From Bythopirellula polymerisocia (lineage in GTDB: Bacteria; Planctomycetota; Planctomycetia; Pirellulales; Lacipirellulaceae), in NCBI RefSeq assembly GCF_007860015.1, contig NZ_SJPS01000001.1:310001-374000 (forward strand): a stretch of DNA of 64,000 bases, in the 5' to 3' direction. The notes under the pieces are model-generated. The model was given only the letters and a program-made list of their open reading frames with translations. It made no database searches and had not been told where the DNA came from. Below are positions 55,487 through 64,000 of the stretch, in pieces. The position numbers and the translations under genes were made by a program. Every line of letters starts with the position of its first letter. Position 1 is the first letter of the stretch.

Positions 55487-56977
55487 TCAACTCAACACCC
55501 CTTGCCGTGCCTGGGCGAGGGTTCGTTTATAGAGATTGCTGTACTCGCGGGCGCTGTTGCCCCAGGACCAGTCTTGGCGCATTCCGGTCTGAACGAGTTG
55601 CTGCCAAACGTCTTTGTCGGCGAAAACTGTGCACGCTCTCTCTAATGTGTCTGAAAGGGCAAGTGCTGTGTACTCGCTGAAACTGAACCCTGTGGCTGAT
55701 CTGTCGGCCAAGGTTTCGGCACTGACATCAACGACCGTGTCCGCCAGGCCACCGGTTCTGCGGACAATGGGAACTGTGCCGTACTTGAGGCTGTAAAGCT
55801 GATTGAGTCCGCAAGGTTCGTACTGGCTGGGCATTAGGAACATGTCGGCGCCAGCCTCTATCTTGTGGGCCAACTCGTTAGAAAACTCCAGTCGAACGGC
55901 AACCTTGTCAGGACGTTCTGCCGCCAATCTGCCAAGCACCTGATGATACTTGGGATCGCCAGTACCCAATATCACCCATTGAACTGCCCGATCGGGAGCC
56001 CAACGCTCTATGACCCGAGAAATCAGGTCGAACCCTTTTTGATCAACCAGCCTGCCCACTGCCGCGACCAGCGGAACCCCTGAGTTTACGGGCAGATTCA
56101 TCTCTCGTTGCAATGCTTCTTTGCAAGCAGATTTGCCGACTTTAAGACTGTCCTGGTCGTATGTGTTTGTTCCTAAGTACGAATCGATAGCGGGGTTCCA
56201 ATCGTTATAGTCGACCCCATTGATGATCCCAAAGAGATCATCGCGCCGATGCTCGAGGGCACCTTCCAAGGCACAACTTAGCGGAGGCCGGAGTATCTCT
56301 TGGGCATAAGTGGGACTCACCGTGCTGATCACGTCAGCAAAGGCGATCGCAGTTTTCATGAAGTTGAGATTGCCAAAAAACTCCATGTATCGCCAATTGA
56401 AGTATTTCCAGTCGATCCCGGTAAGGGCCATGTCCCAATGCCAAAAGCTTCCTTGGTAAGCTAGATTATGAATCGTGAAGAGCGACGCCATCTGGTCAAA
56501 GGGTGGCTCTTCTGCATAGAGCGTCTTTAGATAAGCAGGGATTAGGCCTGCACACCAATCGTTGCAGTGGATGAGTTCGGTCCCCAGATCGAGCTGCAGA
56601 ATCGCTTCCAACACGGCCCGGCTGTAAAACACGAAACGCTCGCAATTGTCACGGTAATCTTCGCCATCCTCGCCATAAAGTTGAGGGCGATCGTAGTAGT
56701 CTCCGTTTTCAATGAAGTACACCGGCACGGCCGAATTCGGCAAATGACTCTCCAGAATCTGGCAACCGACTCGTTTTTGGCCAATCGGAATCTCGAAGCT
56801 GATACCGGTGGAATCGATCGGCAACCCTGCCTGATAAATCTGCCTAAACGCGGGTAAGATCAGAGCCGGGCGATGTCCGAGGGTGTAAAGCTCTAAAGGA
56901 AGACTTCCACACACGTCGCCCAATCCACCGGTTTTAGAAAAAGGTGCTGCTTCGGCTGTGGCGAACAGGATGTTCAC
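55487..56977 (-). CDS. glgA: Glycogen synthase (ADP-glucose type, GT5)
   Basis: Starting at GTG 56977, after AGGTGG, the product is 496 residues and begins NILFATAEAAPFSKTGGLGDVCGSLP, the ADP-glucose site with KTGGL. TTG 57010 would add eleven residues. Other motifs: HCNDWCAGLIPAYL, FTIHNLAYQG, GIINGVDYNDWNP, AAVGRLVDQKGFDL, and MPSQYEPCGLNQLYSLKYGTVPIV with the catalytic Glu and second KTGGL-like RTGGL. It extends alpha-1,4-glucan. It leads the minus-strand group with galT and the GH57 enzyme. Confidence 0.95.
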   Translation of the reverse strand: MNILFATAEAAPFSKTGGLGDVCGSLPLELYTLGHRPALILPAFRQIYQAGLPIDSTGISFEIPIGQKRVGCQILESHLPNSAVPVYFIENGDYYDRPQLYGEDGEDYRDNCERFVFYSRAVLEAILQLDLGTELIHCNDWCAGLIPAYLKTLYAEEPPFDQMASLFTIHNLAYQGSFWHWDMALTGIDWKYFNWRYMEFFGNLNFMKTAIAFADVISTVSPTYAQEILRPPLSCALEGALEHRRDDLFGIINGVDYNDWNPAIDSYLGTNTYDQDSLKVGKSACKEALQREMNLPVNSGVPLVAAVGRLVDQKGFDLISRVIERWAPDRAVQWVILGTGDPKYHQVLGRLAAERPDKVAVRLEFSNELAHKIEAGADMFLMPSQYEPCGLNQLYSLKYGTVPIVRRTGGLADTVVDVSAETLADRSATGFSFSEYTALALSDTLERACTVFADKDVWQQLVQTGMRQDWSWGNSAREYSNLYKRTLAQARQGVLS

Positions 56978-57125
56978 GTTGGACCACCTTGGAACGGAGT
57001 TTTCGGACAAAACGACTCAGCAGAGTTTCAGATTCGAAGATGGGCATTAAAATTGGCCAGCAACTTGCAATGGCGACTACTATCGTTAGTCAGAAACCAT
57101 TCTAATTCTATACGATTCAAGCATA

Positions 57126-58319
57126 TTAGCCGACTGCGACTCCGATTGCCTCGGCCACGCGGTCGATGTTAGCGGGGGTTAAGCCGGCGACGTTTATGCG
57201 ACCAGACCCCACAATATAGATAGCATACTGCTCACGAAGCAGCTCAACTTGGTCTTTCGTCAAGCCGGAAAAGGAGAACATGCCTCGCTGCCGAGCCATG
57301 AACGAATAGTCTCCCGGCACTCCCTTGGCGGTCAAAACATCCACCAACTGCTGACGCATGCTATTGATGCGGTTTCGCATGTTGGTGAGCTCCTGTTCCC
57401 AAGTCTCTCGTAATATCTGATCGCGGAGGATCGTCTCGACGATCTCTGCCCCGTGGGCTGGAGGATTTGAATAATTCGCACGAATCGATCGATTAATCTG
57501 GCTCTGCACAGCACTGGCAGCCTCTTTGGTGGAACATACCACCGACAAGGCACCAACTCGCTCACGATACAGCCCAAAATTCTTAGAGAAGGAACTACAC
57601 ACGAGCAATTCACTATCCGCTTGGCAAAACTCACGCACCCCGGCGGCATCCTGCTCAAGCCCGTCGCCGAAGCCTTGGTAGGCAAAGTCGAGAAAAGGTA
57701 GCAAACCTCGTTGGTATATTGCTTGAACGATTTGATGCCACTCTTTTGCCGTAGGATCGATCCCCGTCGGATTATGGCAACAACCATGCAAGAGGATCAC
57801 GTCCCCGGCAGGGATCGACTCGATGGCAGCGAGCATCTCATCGATAGCCAGGCTGTTGGTGGGTTGGTCGAAGTAGGGGTAGGTTTTGGTAGGTACCCCC
57901 GCAGCAGCAAAGATGCTTGGATGGTTTGGCCAAGTGGGATCGCTAAGCCACACCGTGGCCTTGGGGAAATTCTCGTGTAGAAAATCGGCGGCAACCCGCA
58001 GACCACCCGTGCCACCGGGTGTGTGCGCGCCTGCAACTCGCCCTGATGAAAGAAGTTTGCTCTGTTCCCCAAATGCCAAACGCTGAACCACCTCGGCATA
58101 TCCGGTCGATCCAGAAATCGGTAGGTAGGACTTGTTCGAAGGTCCCGCTGCAAGTTGTCTTTCCGCCTCGCGGACACATTCGAGGGTCGGTGTTCTACCG
58201 TGTTCGTCTTGATAGACGCCTACGCTCAAATTTACTTTCTCTGGTCGCGGATCCTCATTGAATGCCACGGTGAGACCCAAGATCGCATCCCGGGGAGCTA
58301 ATTCAACGGTTTCTAACAT
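57126..58319 (-). CDS. Aspartate/aromatic amino acid aminotransferase (class I)
   Basis: From ATG 58319 the product is 397 residues, the usual length of the AspC/TyrB subfamily; the frame extends to 58397 without a better start. Landmarks: DAILGLTVAFNEDPRPEKVNLSVGVY, the GGTGGLR loop, SDPTWPNH, HGCCHNPTGID, LPFLDFAYQGF and the PLP lysine in SSFSKNFGLYRERVG, with the Arg of SGRINVAGLT at the end. It transfers amino groups between aspartate or aromatic amino acids and 2-oxoacids. Which substrate is preferred cannot be told. Confidence 0.92.
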   Translation of the reverse strand: MLETVELAPRDAILGLTVAFNEDPRPEKVNLSVGVYQDEHGRTPTLECVREAERQLAAGPSNKSYLPISGSTGYAEVVQRLAFGEQSKLLSSGRVAGAHTPGGTGGLRVAADFLHENFPKATVWLSDPTWPNHPSIFAAAGVPTKTYPYFDQPTNSLAIDEMLAAIESIPAGDVILLHGCCHNPTGIDPTAKEWHQIVQAIYQRGLLPFLDFAYQGFGDGLEQDAAGVREFCQADSELLVCSSFSKNFGLYRERVGALSVVCSTKEAASAVQSQINRSIRANYSNPPAHGAEIVETILRDQILRETWEQELTNMRNRINSMRQQLVDVLTAKGVPGDYSFMARQRGMFSFSGLTKDQVELLREQYAIYIVGSGRINVAGLTPANIDRVAEAIGVAVG

Positions 58320-58552
58320 GAAAGATAACTTGTTCTGATTGGCAATATGTCTGTACCCAGGATCGACTGACAAGGTCCGAGGTTCGTGAGAAATCAAACT
58401 TTGGTGGACTCTCGCGCCAGTTGACGCTCTTTACCGGATAATGCGACAATCATAAACCCTGCCGGAGCCTGTTCCTAGTGGACTTGCAACGAGCAACCCC
58501 TCCGCCCCGGCCAGTTGTGGCTACTTACTCCCCTAATTATCGACTCTGCCCC

Positions 58553-59749
58553 ATGAGCGTGCCTCGCATCGGAATCTGGATCATCGGGGCCCGCGGAGGG
58601 GTCTCGGTCACCACCTTAGTTGGTCTCTCTGCATTACGCAGGGGGGTAATTCCTGAGACTGGTCTAGTGAGCAGTCTTGCCGATTTCGCTCATCTTCCAC
58701 TGGCGGAGTGGGACCAGTTCGTCGTGGGGGGGCATGAAATCCGTTCCACGAGCCTGCTGGCCGAGGCCGAGAGACTTCATCGCGAGAGCCGAGTCATCGA
58801 AGCTTCGGTTCTAGGAGCAAGCCGAACGTTTCTGTCTCAAACAGATGCCAATATTCGACCAGGAGTGCTATGGAATGTCGGTTCCACCATCCGACAATTG
58901 GCCGATGGAGCAATCCCCGACGAGAGTCTTGCTCGCTCTGCCGTGGATCGCATCCAGAGAGACCTCAAGGAATTTCAGCAGCGTGAGGGGCTCGATAAGG
59001 TCGTGGTAGTCAACCTAGCATCTACTGAGGCCCTGCTGGACCCGACTCTTTGGCCGGAGACATGGTCGCAGGCCGAGCAGATGCTCGAAGAGCCCAATTG
59101 TTCTCTACCTGCCAGCAGCTTGTACGCCATTGGGGCTTTGGAGTTGGGGATGCCATACATCAACTTTACCCCCTCCTTGGGTGCCACTCCTCTGGGTATC
59201 GATGAGCTAGCCAAGAAAAAAAATATTTGCCATGCAGGACGCGATGCCAAGACTGGCGAGACCCTGCTCAAAAGTGTGCTAGCTCCGATGTTCGCGGCCA
59301 GGAATTTGGAGGTCATGAGCTGGGTCGGCCACAACATTTTTGGCAACCTCGATGGCAAGGTTCTGAGTGACCCGGAGAACAAAGCTTCGAAGGTAAAAAG
59401 CAAAGACCAACTCTTAGAACGCATCCTGGGATATCCTCCACAGAGCCTCGTTTCAATCGAGCACATCGGGAGCCTCGGCGACTGGAAAACTGCTTGGGAT
59501 CACGTCCATTTCCGCGGTTTTTTGCAAACTCCGATGACTTTGCAGCTCACCTGGCAAGGATGCGATTCCCTCCTGGCAGCCCCCTTAGTCCTCGACCTGG
59601 TACGCTTCGTTTTAGTGGCTCAAGAGCGCGGCGAAACCGGCGCCCTGGGGGCGCTCGGGAGCTTTTTCAAGAGTCCGTTGGGAACCGATCAACATGGGTT
59701 TGCGGACCAGACTCGAGTCCTTCTTAAGTGGTCGCGCGGACCAGAGTGA
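58553..59749 (+). CDS. Inositol-3-phosphate synthase family protein
   Basis: From ATG 58553 the product is 398 residues; an earlier TTG/GTG would add up to 25 with no ribosome site. The NAD-binding start reads GIWIIGARGGVSVTTLVGL. The family core is present: NFTPSLGATPLGIDELAKKKNICHAGRDAKTGETLLKSVLAPMF and NIFGNLDGKVLSDPENKASKVKSKD, with the active-site lysines. It converts glucose-6-phosphate to inositol-3-phosphate. Planctomycetes often carry such a gene, perhaps for inositol lipids or solutes. Confidence 0.9.
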   Translation: MSVPRIGIWIIGARGGVSVTTLVGLSALRRGVIPETGLVSSLADFAHLPLAEWDQFVVGGHEIRSTSLLAEAERLHRESRVIEASVLGASRTFLSQTDANIRPGVLWNVGSTIRQLADGAIPDESLARSAVDRIQRDLKEFQQREGLDKVVVVNLASTEALLDPTLWPETWSQAEQMLEEPNCSLPASSLYAIGALELGMPYINFTPSLGATPLGIDELAKKKNICHAGRDAKTGETLLKSVLAPMFAARNLEVMSWVGHNIFGNLDGKVLSDPENKASKVKSKDQLLERILGYPPQSLVSIEHIGSLGDWKTAWDHVHFRGFLQTPMTLQLTWQGCDSLLAAPLVLDLVRFVLVAQERGETGALGALGSFFKSPLGTDQHGFADQTRVLLKWSRGPE

Positions 59750-60274
59750 ACCAACCTCACGGACCATTGTTTGCCCCTGGTCGGTTCTATCCACGGGCAA
59801 AAAATCGCCTGCCAATCTTTTCGATTTTTCAATTTTTTGCCGAACTCGTATTGACGCGATCAATAAGAAATTGGTTCAATTGCGCGTAGTGAAGTAAATC
59901 ATTCCGACTGAGTTGCGAATTTGTGACCGAATCGATTAATTCTTTAACAGTTTTTTTGACGATTATTTCATTTGCATTTATACTGACAACATTCATTACG
60001 TTCTCTGAATCATCTTTCTGGTCGGTCACTCATTCATAAACTAGTTCGTAAACCTGGCGGCCCACGCAAGTTTTCCTCTGGCAAATTAATCGCCTCCACC
60101 TGTGGCCGTTCCCCCAAGAATTTCATGAGGAGTCATTAGAGCTGTAAACTATAGATACTTTCTAGCGTAAACAGTTCTATTCAATTCTAAGTGGGTTCCT
60201 CCCTTTCTTTCTGAGCGCCCAGAGGGAGAACCATATCAATTCCGGGCGCATTTATGGAAGGAGCCGAAAAGGCT
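59750..60274. other. AT-rich intergenic stretch
   Basis: It is richer in A and T than its surroundings, especially 59800-60020. A possible short minus-strand frame (59829-60029) is listed separately. No repeat or terminator is clear. Confidence 0.4.
59829..60029 (-). CDS. Doubtful small protein
   Basis: The 66-residue frame starts with GTG and has an amphipathic, protein-like composition (VKELIDSVTNSQLSRNDLLHYAQLNQFLIDRV). It lacks a ribosome site and lies in AT-rich DNA where long frames arise easily. I keep it as a low-confidence candidate. Confidence 0.2.
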   Translation of the reverse strand: MTDQKDDSENVMNVVSINANEIIVKKTVKELIDSVTNSQLSRNDLLHYAQLNQFLIDRVNTSSAKN

Positions 60275-60568
60275 ATGGCTACAAAGAAAAAGTCAGCGAA
60301 GAAGAAGGCAGCCCCTAAAAAGAAGGCTGCGAAGAAGTCGACCAAGAAAAAGGCAGCTGCCAAGAAGTCGACCAAGAAGAAGGCCGCAAAGAAGTCAACC
60401 AAGAAAAAGGCCGCAAAGAAGTCGACTAAGAAAAAGGCAGCCAAAAAATCTACCAAGAAAAAGGCGGCCGCAGGATCAATTAAGAAGGAGCTGGTCAAGA
60501 GAAAGAAGACCCGCAAGAAGGCTGCCAGCCTCATCACTCAGGCTGCGAAGATTCTGCAGACTCCTTAG
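60275..60568 (+). CDS. Histone H1-like Lys/Ala-rich DNA-binding protein
   Basis: The 97-residue product from ATG 60275 is preceded by AAGGAG; ATG 60254 overlaps that site. About residues 18-64 are five imperfect copies of KKSTKKKAA (27 bases each), a pattern of histone H1 C-terminal and bacterial H1-like nucleoid proteins. The C-terminal KRKKTRKKAASLITQAAKILQTP is not repetitive and may be a separate helix. It probably compacts DNA. The near-identical DNA repeats make the copy number prone to slip. Confidence 0.88.
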   Translation: MATKKKSAKKKAAPKKKAAKKSTKKKAAAKKSTKKKAAKKSTKKKAAKKSTKKKAAKKSTKKKAAAGSIKKELVKRKKTRKKAASLITQAAKILQTP

Positions 60569-60618
60569 TCTAGACTCCTCCACACCCCAACGGTGTGGGA
60601 GCCAAGAGGTTTATCGAG

Positions 60619-60653
60619 CCGACTGTGCCCTCTGGGGGCTCAGTCGGTTTTTT
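60619..60653 (+). terminator. Intrinsic terminator after the H1-like gene
   Basis: CCGACTG (60619-60625) pairs with CAGTCGG (60641-60647), extended by GCCC/GGGC in the loop, and is followed by six T. A second hairpin without a T-run, CCACACC/GGTGTGG, lies just upstream at 60580-60598. Confidence 0.85.
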
Positions 60654-60789
60654 CGTGCTCAATTGACCCATTCCCCTAGAAGTGTTAGCCTCTTTTCAAG
60701 GAGTGGTCCACCAAAGAGGTATCTCTGTGGTCGACGCCATTCTCTCAACTCACCCGACTTTTTGAGTTCCAAACGAAATTCAACTAATT

Positions 60790-62073
60790 TTGGTTACTAA
60801 CCCAACCCCCAGCGAAGAGTCCCCCGACTCTGCTCCTGCTCTTTCCTTTAACCAACTCGGCCTTTCCGACGTGATGTTGGCAGCGCTAGATTCTGCTGCA
60901 TATCACAACCCATCTCCAGTTCAAGCGGGGATGATTCCCCGCGCGCTGGCTGGGGTTGATGTCTTGGGCCAGGCCCGCACAGGCACTGGGAAGACAGCAG
61001 CCTTTGCCATTCCGATTCTGGAAAAGCTCGGCACAACCACTGATGGACCGCTCCCTCAGGCGCTCATCCTGGTGCCGACAAGGGAATTGGCAGTCCAGGT
61101 CCGCGACGAAATCAGCAAATTGGCCAAGGGACGCAAAACACGTTGCGTGGCGATTTACGGCGGCAAGCCGATCCGTCAACAGATTGAAAAGCTCAGCCGT
61201 GGCTCGGATGTTGTGGTCGGTACCCCGGGCCGGGTGATCGACCTCTTGGCCCGCAGTTCGCTTCGCCTGGAGAAACTCGAAATCGTCGTGCTAGACGAGG
61301 CGGATCGTATGCTTGACATCGGTTTTCGTCCCGATATTGAGAAAATTCTTCGCCGCTGTCCTGAGAAGCGGCAAACCTTGCTGTTGAGCGCGACCGTGGC
61401 TCCGGGAATAGAACGGTTGGCCAAGCGATACATGGTCGATCCCGAGATCATGGATTTCTCGCCTAATACTAAGACGGTCGACACCATCGAGCAGCACTAT
61501 TTCTCGGTCGATGAGGAGCGTAAGTACGAGCTTTTGGTGAGGCTTCTGGATCGTGAATCGCCTGAGCAAGCGATCGTGTTTTGCCGCACCAAACGAGGAA
61601 CGGATCGGCTTCACCACAAACTCGCCAAGAAGAATCCTGCGGTAAATCTGATTCATGGTGACATGCCGCAACCGGCGCGTGACCGGGTGATGCGGAAATT
61701 CCGCGCCGGCGAGGTGAAAATCCTGATCGCCACCGACGTGGTTGGCCGCGGGATCGACGTATCCAATATCTCGCACATCATCAATTACGACATGCCTCAA
61801 TCCTCTGATGACTACGTGCATCGGGTGGGTCGCACGGGCCGAATGGGGCGCGAAGGGGTCGCTTATTCCTTTGTGACCCCTGAACAGGGTATTGAGCTGA
61901 CGCGGATCGAAATGCTCATTAATACCCTTCTGAAACGCGACGAAATCGAGGGCTTTCAAACCGTCGCTAAGGCTGCCCCGCCACAAGAATCCCCTGCCGA
62001 CGCTGAACCAGCCGAAAAGAAACCGGCCGCTCCCGGCCAACGCCCCCGCCGCCGCCACCGCCGAGCCCTGTAA
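60790..62073 (+). CDS. rhlE: DEAD-box ATP-dependent RNA helicase (RhlE type)
   Basis: The 427-residue product must start at or near TTG 60790, because the Q motif (FNQLGLSDVMLAALDSAAYHNPSPVQ) lies only about 20 residues in and no ATG precedes it. All motifs follow: ARTGTGKTAAF, PTRELA, GGK, TPGRVIDLL, LDEADRML, SAT, IVFCRTKRGTD, ATDVVGRGIDVSNISHIINYD and HRVGRTGR. The C-terminus is Pro/Ala/Arg-rich and ends RPRRRHRRAL, an RNA-binding tail. It unwinds short RNA duplexes in ribosome assembly or decay. Confidence 0.93.
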   Translation: MVTNPTPSEESPDSAPALSFNQLGLSDVMLAALDSAAYHNPSPVQAGMIPRALAGVDVLGQARTGTGKTAAFAIPILEKLGTTTDGPLPQALILVPTRELAVQVRDEISKLAKGRKTRCVAIYGGKPIRQQIEKLSRGSDVVVGTPGRVIDLLARSSLRLEKLEIVVLDEADRMLDIGFRPDIEKILRRCPEKRQTLLLSATVAPGIERLAKRYMVDPEIMDFSPNTKTVDTIEQHYFSVDEERKYELLVRLLDRESPEQAIVFCRTKRGTDRLHHKLAKKNPAVNLIHGDMPQPARDRVMRKFRAGEVKILIATDVVGRGIDVSNISHIINYDMPQSSDDYVHRVGRTGRMGREGVAYSFVTPEQGIELTRIEMLINTLLKRDEIEGFQTVAKAAPPQESPADAEPAEKKPAAPGQRPRRRHRRAL

Positions 62074-62074
62074 A

Positions 62075-62104
62075 GCCCAGGGATTGCAATCCCTGGGCAT
62101 TTTC
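62075..62104. terminator. Bidirectional terminator between rhlE and a convergent gene
   Basis: A perfect 24-base palindrome spans 62075-62098 (arm GCCCAGGGATTG) flanked by AAA on the left and a T-rich run on the right. It lies between two converging genes, so it can stop transcripts from both sides. Confidence 0.88.
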
Positions 62105-63158
62105 AATCCGCCGCAGCAAACTCCCTGCGAAGAAACTGTGCCGCTACATCCCAATTCTCTGCCGCCTCTTCAAAGTCAACCTGCATCGCCTGTACTGTCT
62201 CAGGTGACTCCACTCGGTCGCTTTTCGATTCGCCCGGCCTAAGTGGGATCTGCGCGCTCGGACCCGCAGCGAGTGTCTGTTCAACTTCAGACGAGAGCAA
62301 GTATTCGATCAATCGCTTGGCAGAATCCTTATGGGGTGCACCCTCAATCATGGCAATCGTGTTAGGAATGAACAGTGTTCCCAGTTTGCCTTCCCCCTGG
62401 TCGGGATAAACGATCTCGACCGGATAGCCAGCCTCGAGTTCGATGAGCGCGTCATCAGTATCTGTGAGCCCGAAGGCCAATGCACCGGTTGCTACGGCGC
62501 GTGCCACTTGCTTGTTTCCACCAAGCACCTGGGCATTTGCCTTCAAGCAACGAAAGAATTCCTTGGCTCGCTCTTCGCCCCAGACCGCGAAGAGGCAAGC
62601 CGCGTGGCTGGCTGTGGTACCAGCAAGGGGCTTGGCAATGCCAACCCGATTCTTCCATTGGGGATCGCACAGGTCTTCGATGCTCGTGGGCATTGCATCT
62701 TTATTGACGAGATCAGTATTCACCAACAGAACTCGCGCTCGAGCTGCGAAGCCACACCACAAGTCTGACTTCGATCTATACTCGGCTGGAAATTGTTCAA
62801 AGACTGCACTGTCGCAATCCTGCAACAAACTGCCGCGTGAGAGACGCAGTGTATTCACGATCTCATTATTCCAGAACACATCGCAACGAGGCCGGGCCCG
62901 CTCGGCAAGCAGTGCCTGGGTAAGCCCCACGCTCTTGGTGGACTCGGTATCGTACTTGGCGAGCACGCGGATCCCCGTCTGGTCGGTAAACCTCTCGAGT
63001 ATTGGGCGCGAGAATTGCTCATCCAAGGCTGAGTAGACCACTACCACTGGGCCACTGGGTGAATTACGCAAAGAGACCACGAGGCCCACGGCGGCAGCCA
63101 GTGCCAATACACCGATAAAAACAACAGGTAATCGACCTGAATTACTCTCACTATGCAT
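62103..63158 (-). CDS. ABC transporter substrate-binding protein (iron(III)-type, family 1)
   Basis: From ATG 63158 (after GGAG) the product is 351 residues. An N-terminal membrane anchor (LPVVFIGVLALAAAVGLVV) precedes a two-lobed binding domain: VVVYSALDEQFSRPILERFTDQTGIRV, DVFWNNEIVNTLRLSRGSLL, RARVLLVNTDLV, WKNRVGIAKPLAGTTASHAACLFAVWG and GLTDTDDALIELEAGYPVEIVYPDQGEGKLGTLFIPNTIAMIEGAPH. This is the FbpA/thiamine-type group. No permease or ATPase gene is adjacent, so it is an orphan binding protein here. The metal or ligand is not determined. Confidence 0.85.
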   Translation of the reverse strand: MHSESNSGRLPVVFIGVLALAAAVGLVVSLRNSPSGPVVVVYSALDEQFSRPILERFTDQTGIRVLAKYDTESTKSVGLTQALLAERARPRCDVFWNNEIVNTLRLSRGSLLQDCDSAVFEQFPAEYRSKSDLWCGFAARARVLLVNTDLVNKDAMPTSIEDLCDPQWKNRVGIAKPLAGTTASHAACLFAVWGEERAKEFFRCLKANAQVLGGNKQVARAVATGALAFGLTDTDDALIELEAGYPVEIVYPDQGEGKLGTLFIPNTIAMIEGAPHKDSAKRLIEYLLSSEVEQTLAAGPSAQIPLRPGESKSDRVESPETVQAMQVDFEEAAENWDVAAQFLRREFAAAD

Positions 63159-63334
63159 ATTCGCTCCGGGAAAAATGCTAGGCTTGAGATAGGCTAGGGC
63201 ACGCCGTTTGCACCGACTTGCAATGGATTGCCTGCCCCATGCTCTGTACAATAGCAGACGACTCCAGCTTAGCACTACTGAGTGGAGATAGCATTCAGCA
63301 TAGCAACGACTTGTCCGGTTGATCAGAGACCCTT

Positions 63335-64000
63335 ATGAAATTGGTTTTATTGGGCACAAGCGGCTACCACCCCAACGATCGCAGGCAAACTGCCTGTTTG
63401 ATGTTGCCGGAGTTGGGAGTCGTCTTCGACGCCGGTACGGCCATGTATCGGGTCTCCGATTATCTTTCGACCGACACACTCGACGTGTATCTCTCGCATG
63501 CTCATCTCGACCATGTGATGGGGCTCACGTTTATGTTTGACATTCTCTCCGACACGTCTCTCGAGAAGGTCATCGTGCATGGTGAAACAGAGAAACTGAA
63601 AGCGCTGCGCGAACACTTGTTCACGGAAATGTTGTTCCCCGTCGATCCACCATTTGAGATGCGCCCCCTCCAGCCGAAATACACCTTAGCCGATGGTGGT
63701 GTACTCACTCACTTTCCCCTACGGCATCCCGGAGGCTCGGTCGGATATCGCATCGATTGGCCAGACCGTTCGCTGGCCTATGTCACCGACACCGTCGCGG
63801 CACCAGACGTCGATTACATCGAGCACATTCGCGGCGCAGATTTGCTTGTGCATGAATGTTTCTTCGACGACACGGAGCCAGCTCAGGCCGAACTGACGGG
63901 CCACAGTTGCATCACGCCGGTAGCCCAAGTCGCCAAAGCCGCAGAGGTAGGCCGTCTGGTGCTGGTGCATATCAATCCCGTGCTGGTCAATGACTCTGAT
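63335..64000 (+). CDS. MBL-fold metallo-hydrolase, truncated by the window end
   Basis: The frame runs from ATG 63335 through the last base without a stop, giving at least 222 residues. It begins MKLVLLGTSGYHPNDRRQTA and has the metal-binding HAHLDH (residues 55-60), a second-site His region (HFPLRHPGGSVGYRI), the bridging Asp region LAYVTDTVA and ELTGHSCITPVAQVAKAA. This fits the RNase Z/phosphodiesterase-like branch of the metallo-beta-lactamase fold. The C-terminal end lies outside the window. Confidence 0.88.
   Translation, partial: MKLVLLGTSGYHPNDRRQTACLMLPELGVVFDAGTAMYRVSDYLSTDTLDVYLSHAHLDHVMGLTFMFDILSDTSLEKVIVHGETEKLKALREHLFTEMLFPVDPPFEMRPLQPKYTLADGGVLTHFPLRHPGGSVGYRIDWPDRSLAYVTDTVAAPDVDYIEHIRGADLLVHECFFDDTEPAQAELTGHSCITPVAQVAKAAEVGRLVLVHINPVLVNDSD

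Noticed and set aside
60187-60537. Minus-strand open frame rich in Phe, Ala and Leu-Val
   Set aside because: It is the antisense of the Lys/Ala repeat gene; the FFL/VDF pattern is only the complement of AAG/GCC codons.

Overview
The window looks like chromosomal DNA of a planctomycete, most likely of the Pirellulales. The lineage is inferred from the content: several PEP-CTERM sorting tails (VPEPS/LPEPN, hydrophobic helix, Arg-rich end), a prepilin-like DUF1559 protein, an ECF sigma factor followed by a membrane Ser/Thr kinase, very large secreted mosaic proteins, a Lys/Ala-rich histone H1-like protein and a nitrogen-type PTS without sugar permeases. No rRNA or tRNA gene was found.

Layout. 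From 1 to 9 kb is an accessory region: small membrane proteins of unknown role separated by GC-rich REP-like repeats, three PEP-CTERM genes (SUMF1-like, choice-of-anchor type, and a frameshifted DUF4185 gene), an IS110-family element with a structured non-coding left end, and two diverged copies of a ~100-150 bp repeat bracketing the latter part. From 9 to 24 kb are large secreted or membrane proteins and a regulatory cluster (ECF sigma factor, Ser/Thr kinase, two polytopic membrane proteins, a 1377-aa mosaic protein). From 24 to 31.9 kb are a decayed REP-associated transposase (RAYT) beside a REP copy, an exported methanethiol oxidase, two tiny CxxC genes, another PEP-CTERM protein and a FecR-like membrane protein.

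From 32 to 41.6 kb the gene order is conserved-looking housekeeping: hpf, ptsN, ptsH, ptsI, RNase E/G, rplU and an MscK-type channel. A 1.5-kb gap with a Uma2 relic precedes the primary sigma factor gene at 43-44.7 kb, which ends in a clear terminator. From 44.9 to 50.1 kb is an exported esterase, then a well-preserved cobalamin riboswitch that reads into a DUF1559 prepilin-like gene, a PEP-CTERM beta-propeller gene and a methyltransferase gene. This B12-controlled surface-protein locus is the most interesting candidate for an undescribed system.

From 50 to 64 kb is metabolism: a divergent shikimate dehydrogenase-like gene, bioD, a minus-strand alpha-glucan group (glgA, galT, a GH57 glucanotransferase), an aromatic/aspartate aminotransferase, an inositol-phosphate synthase, the H1-like protein, a DEAD-box helicase, a lone ABC-type binding protein and an MBL-fold hydrolase cut by the window end. 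All calls come from reading the sequence; no database search was run.
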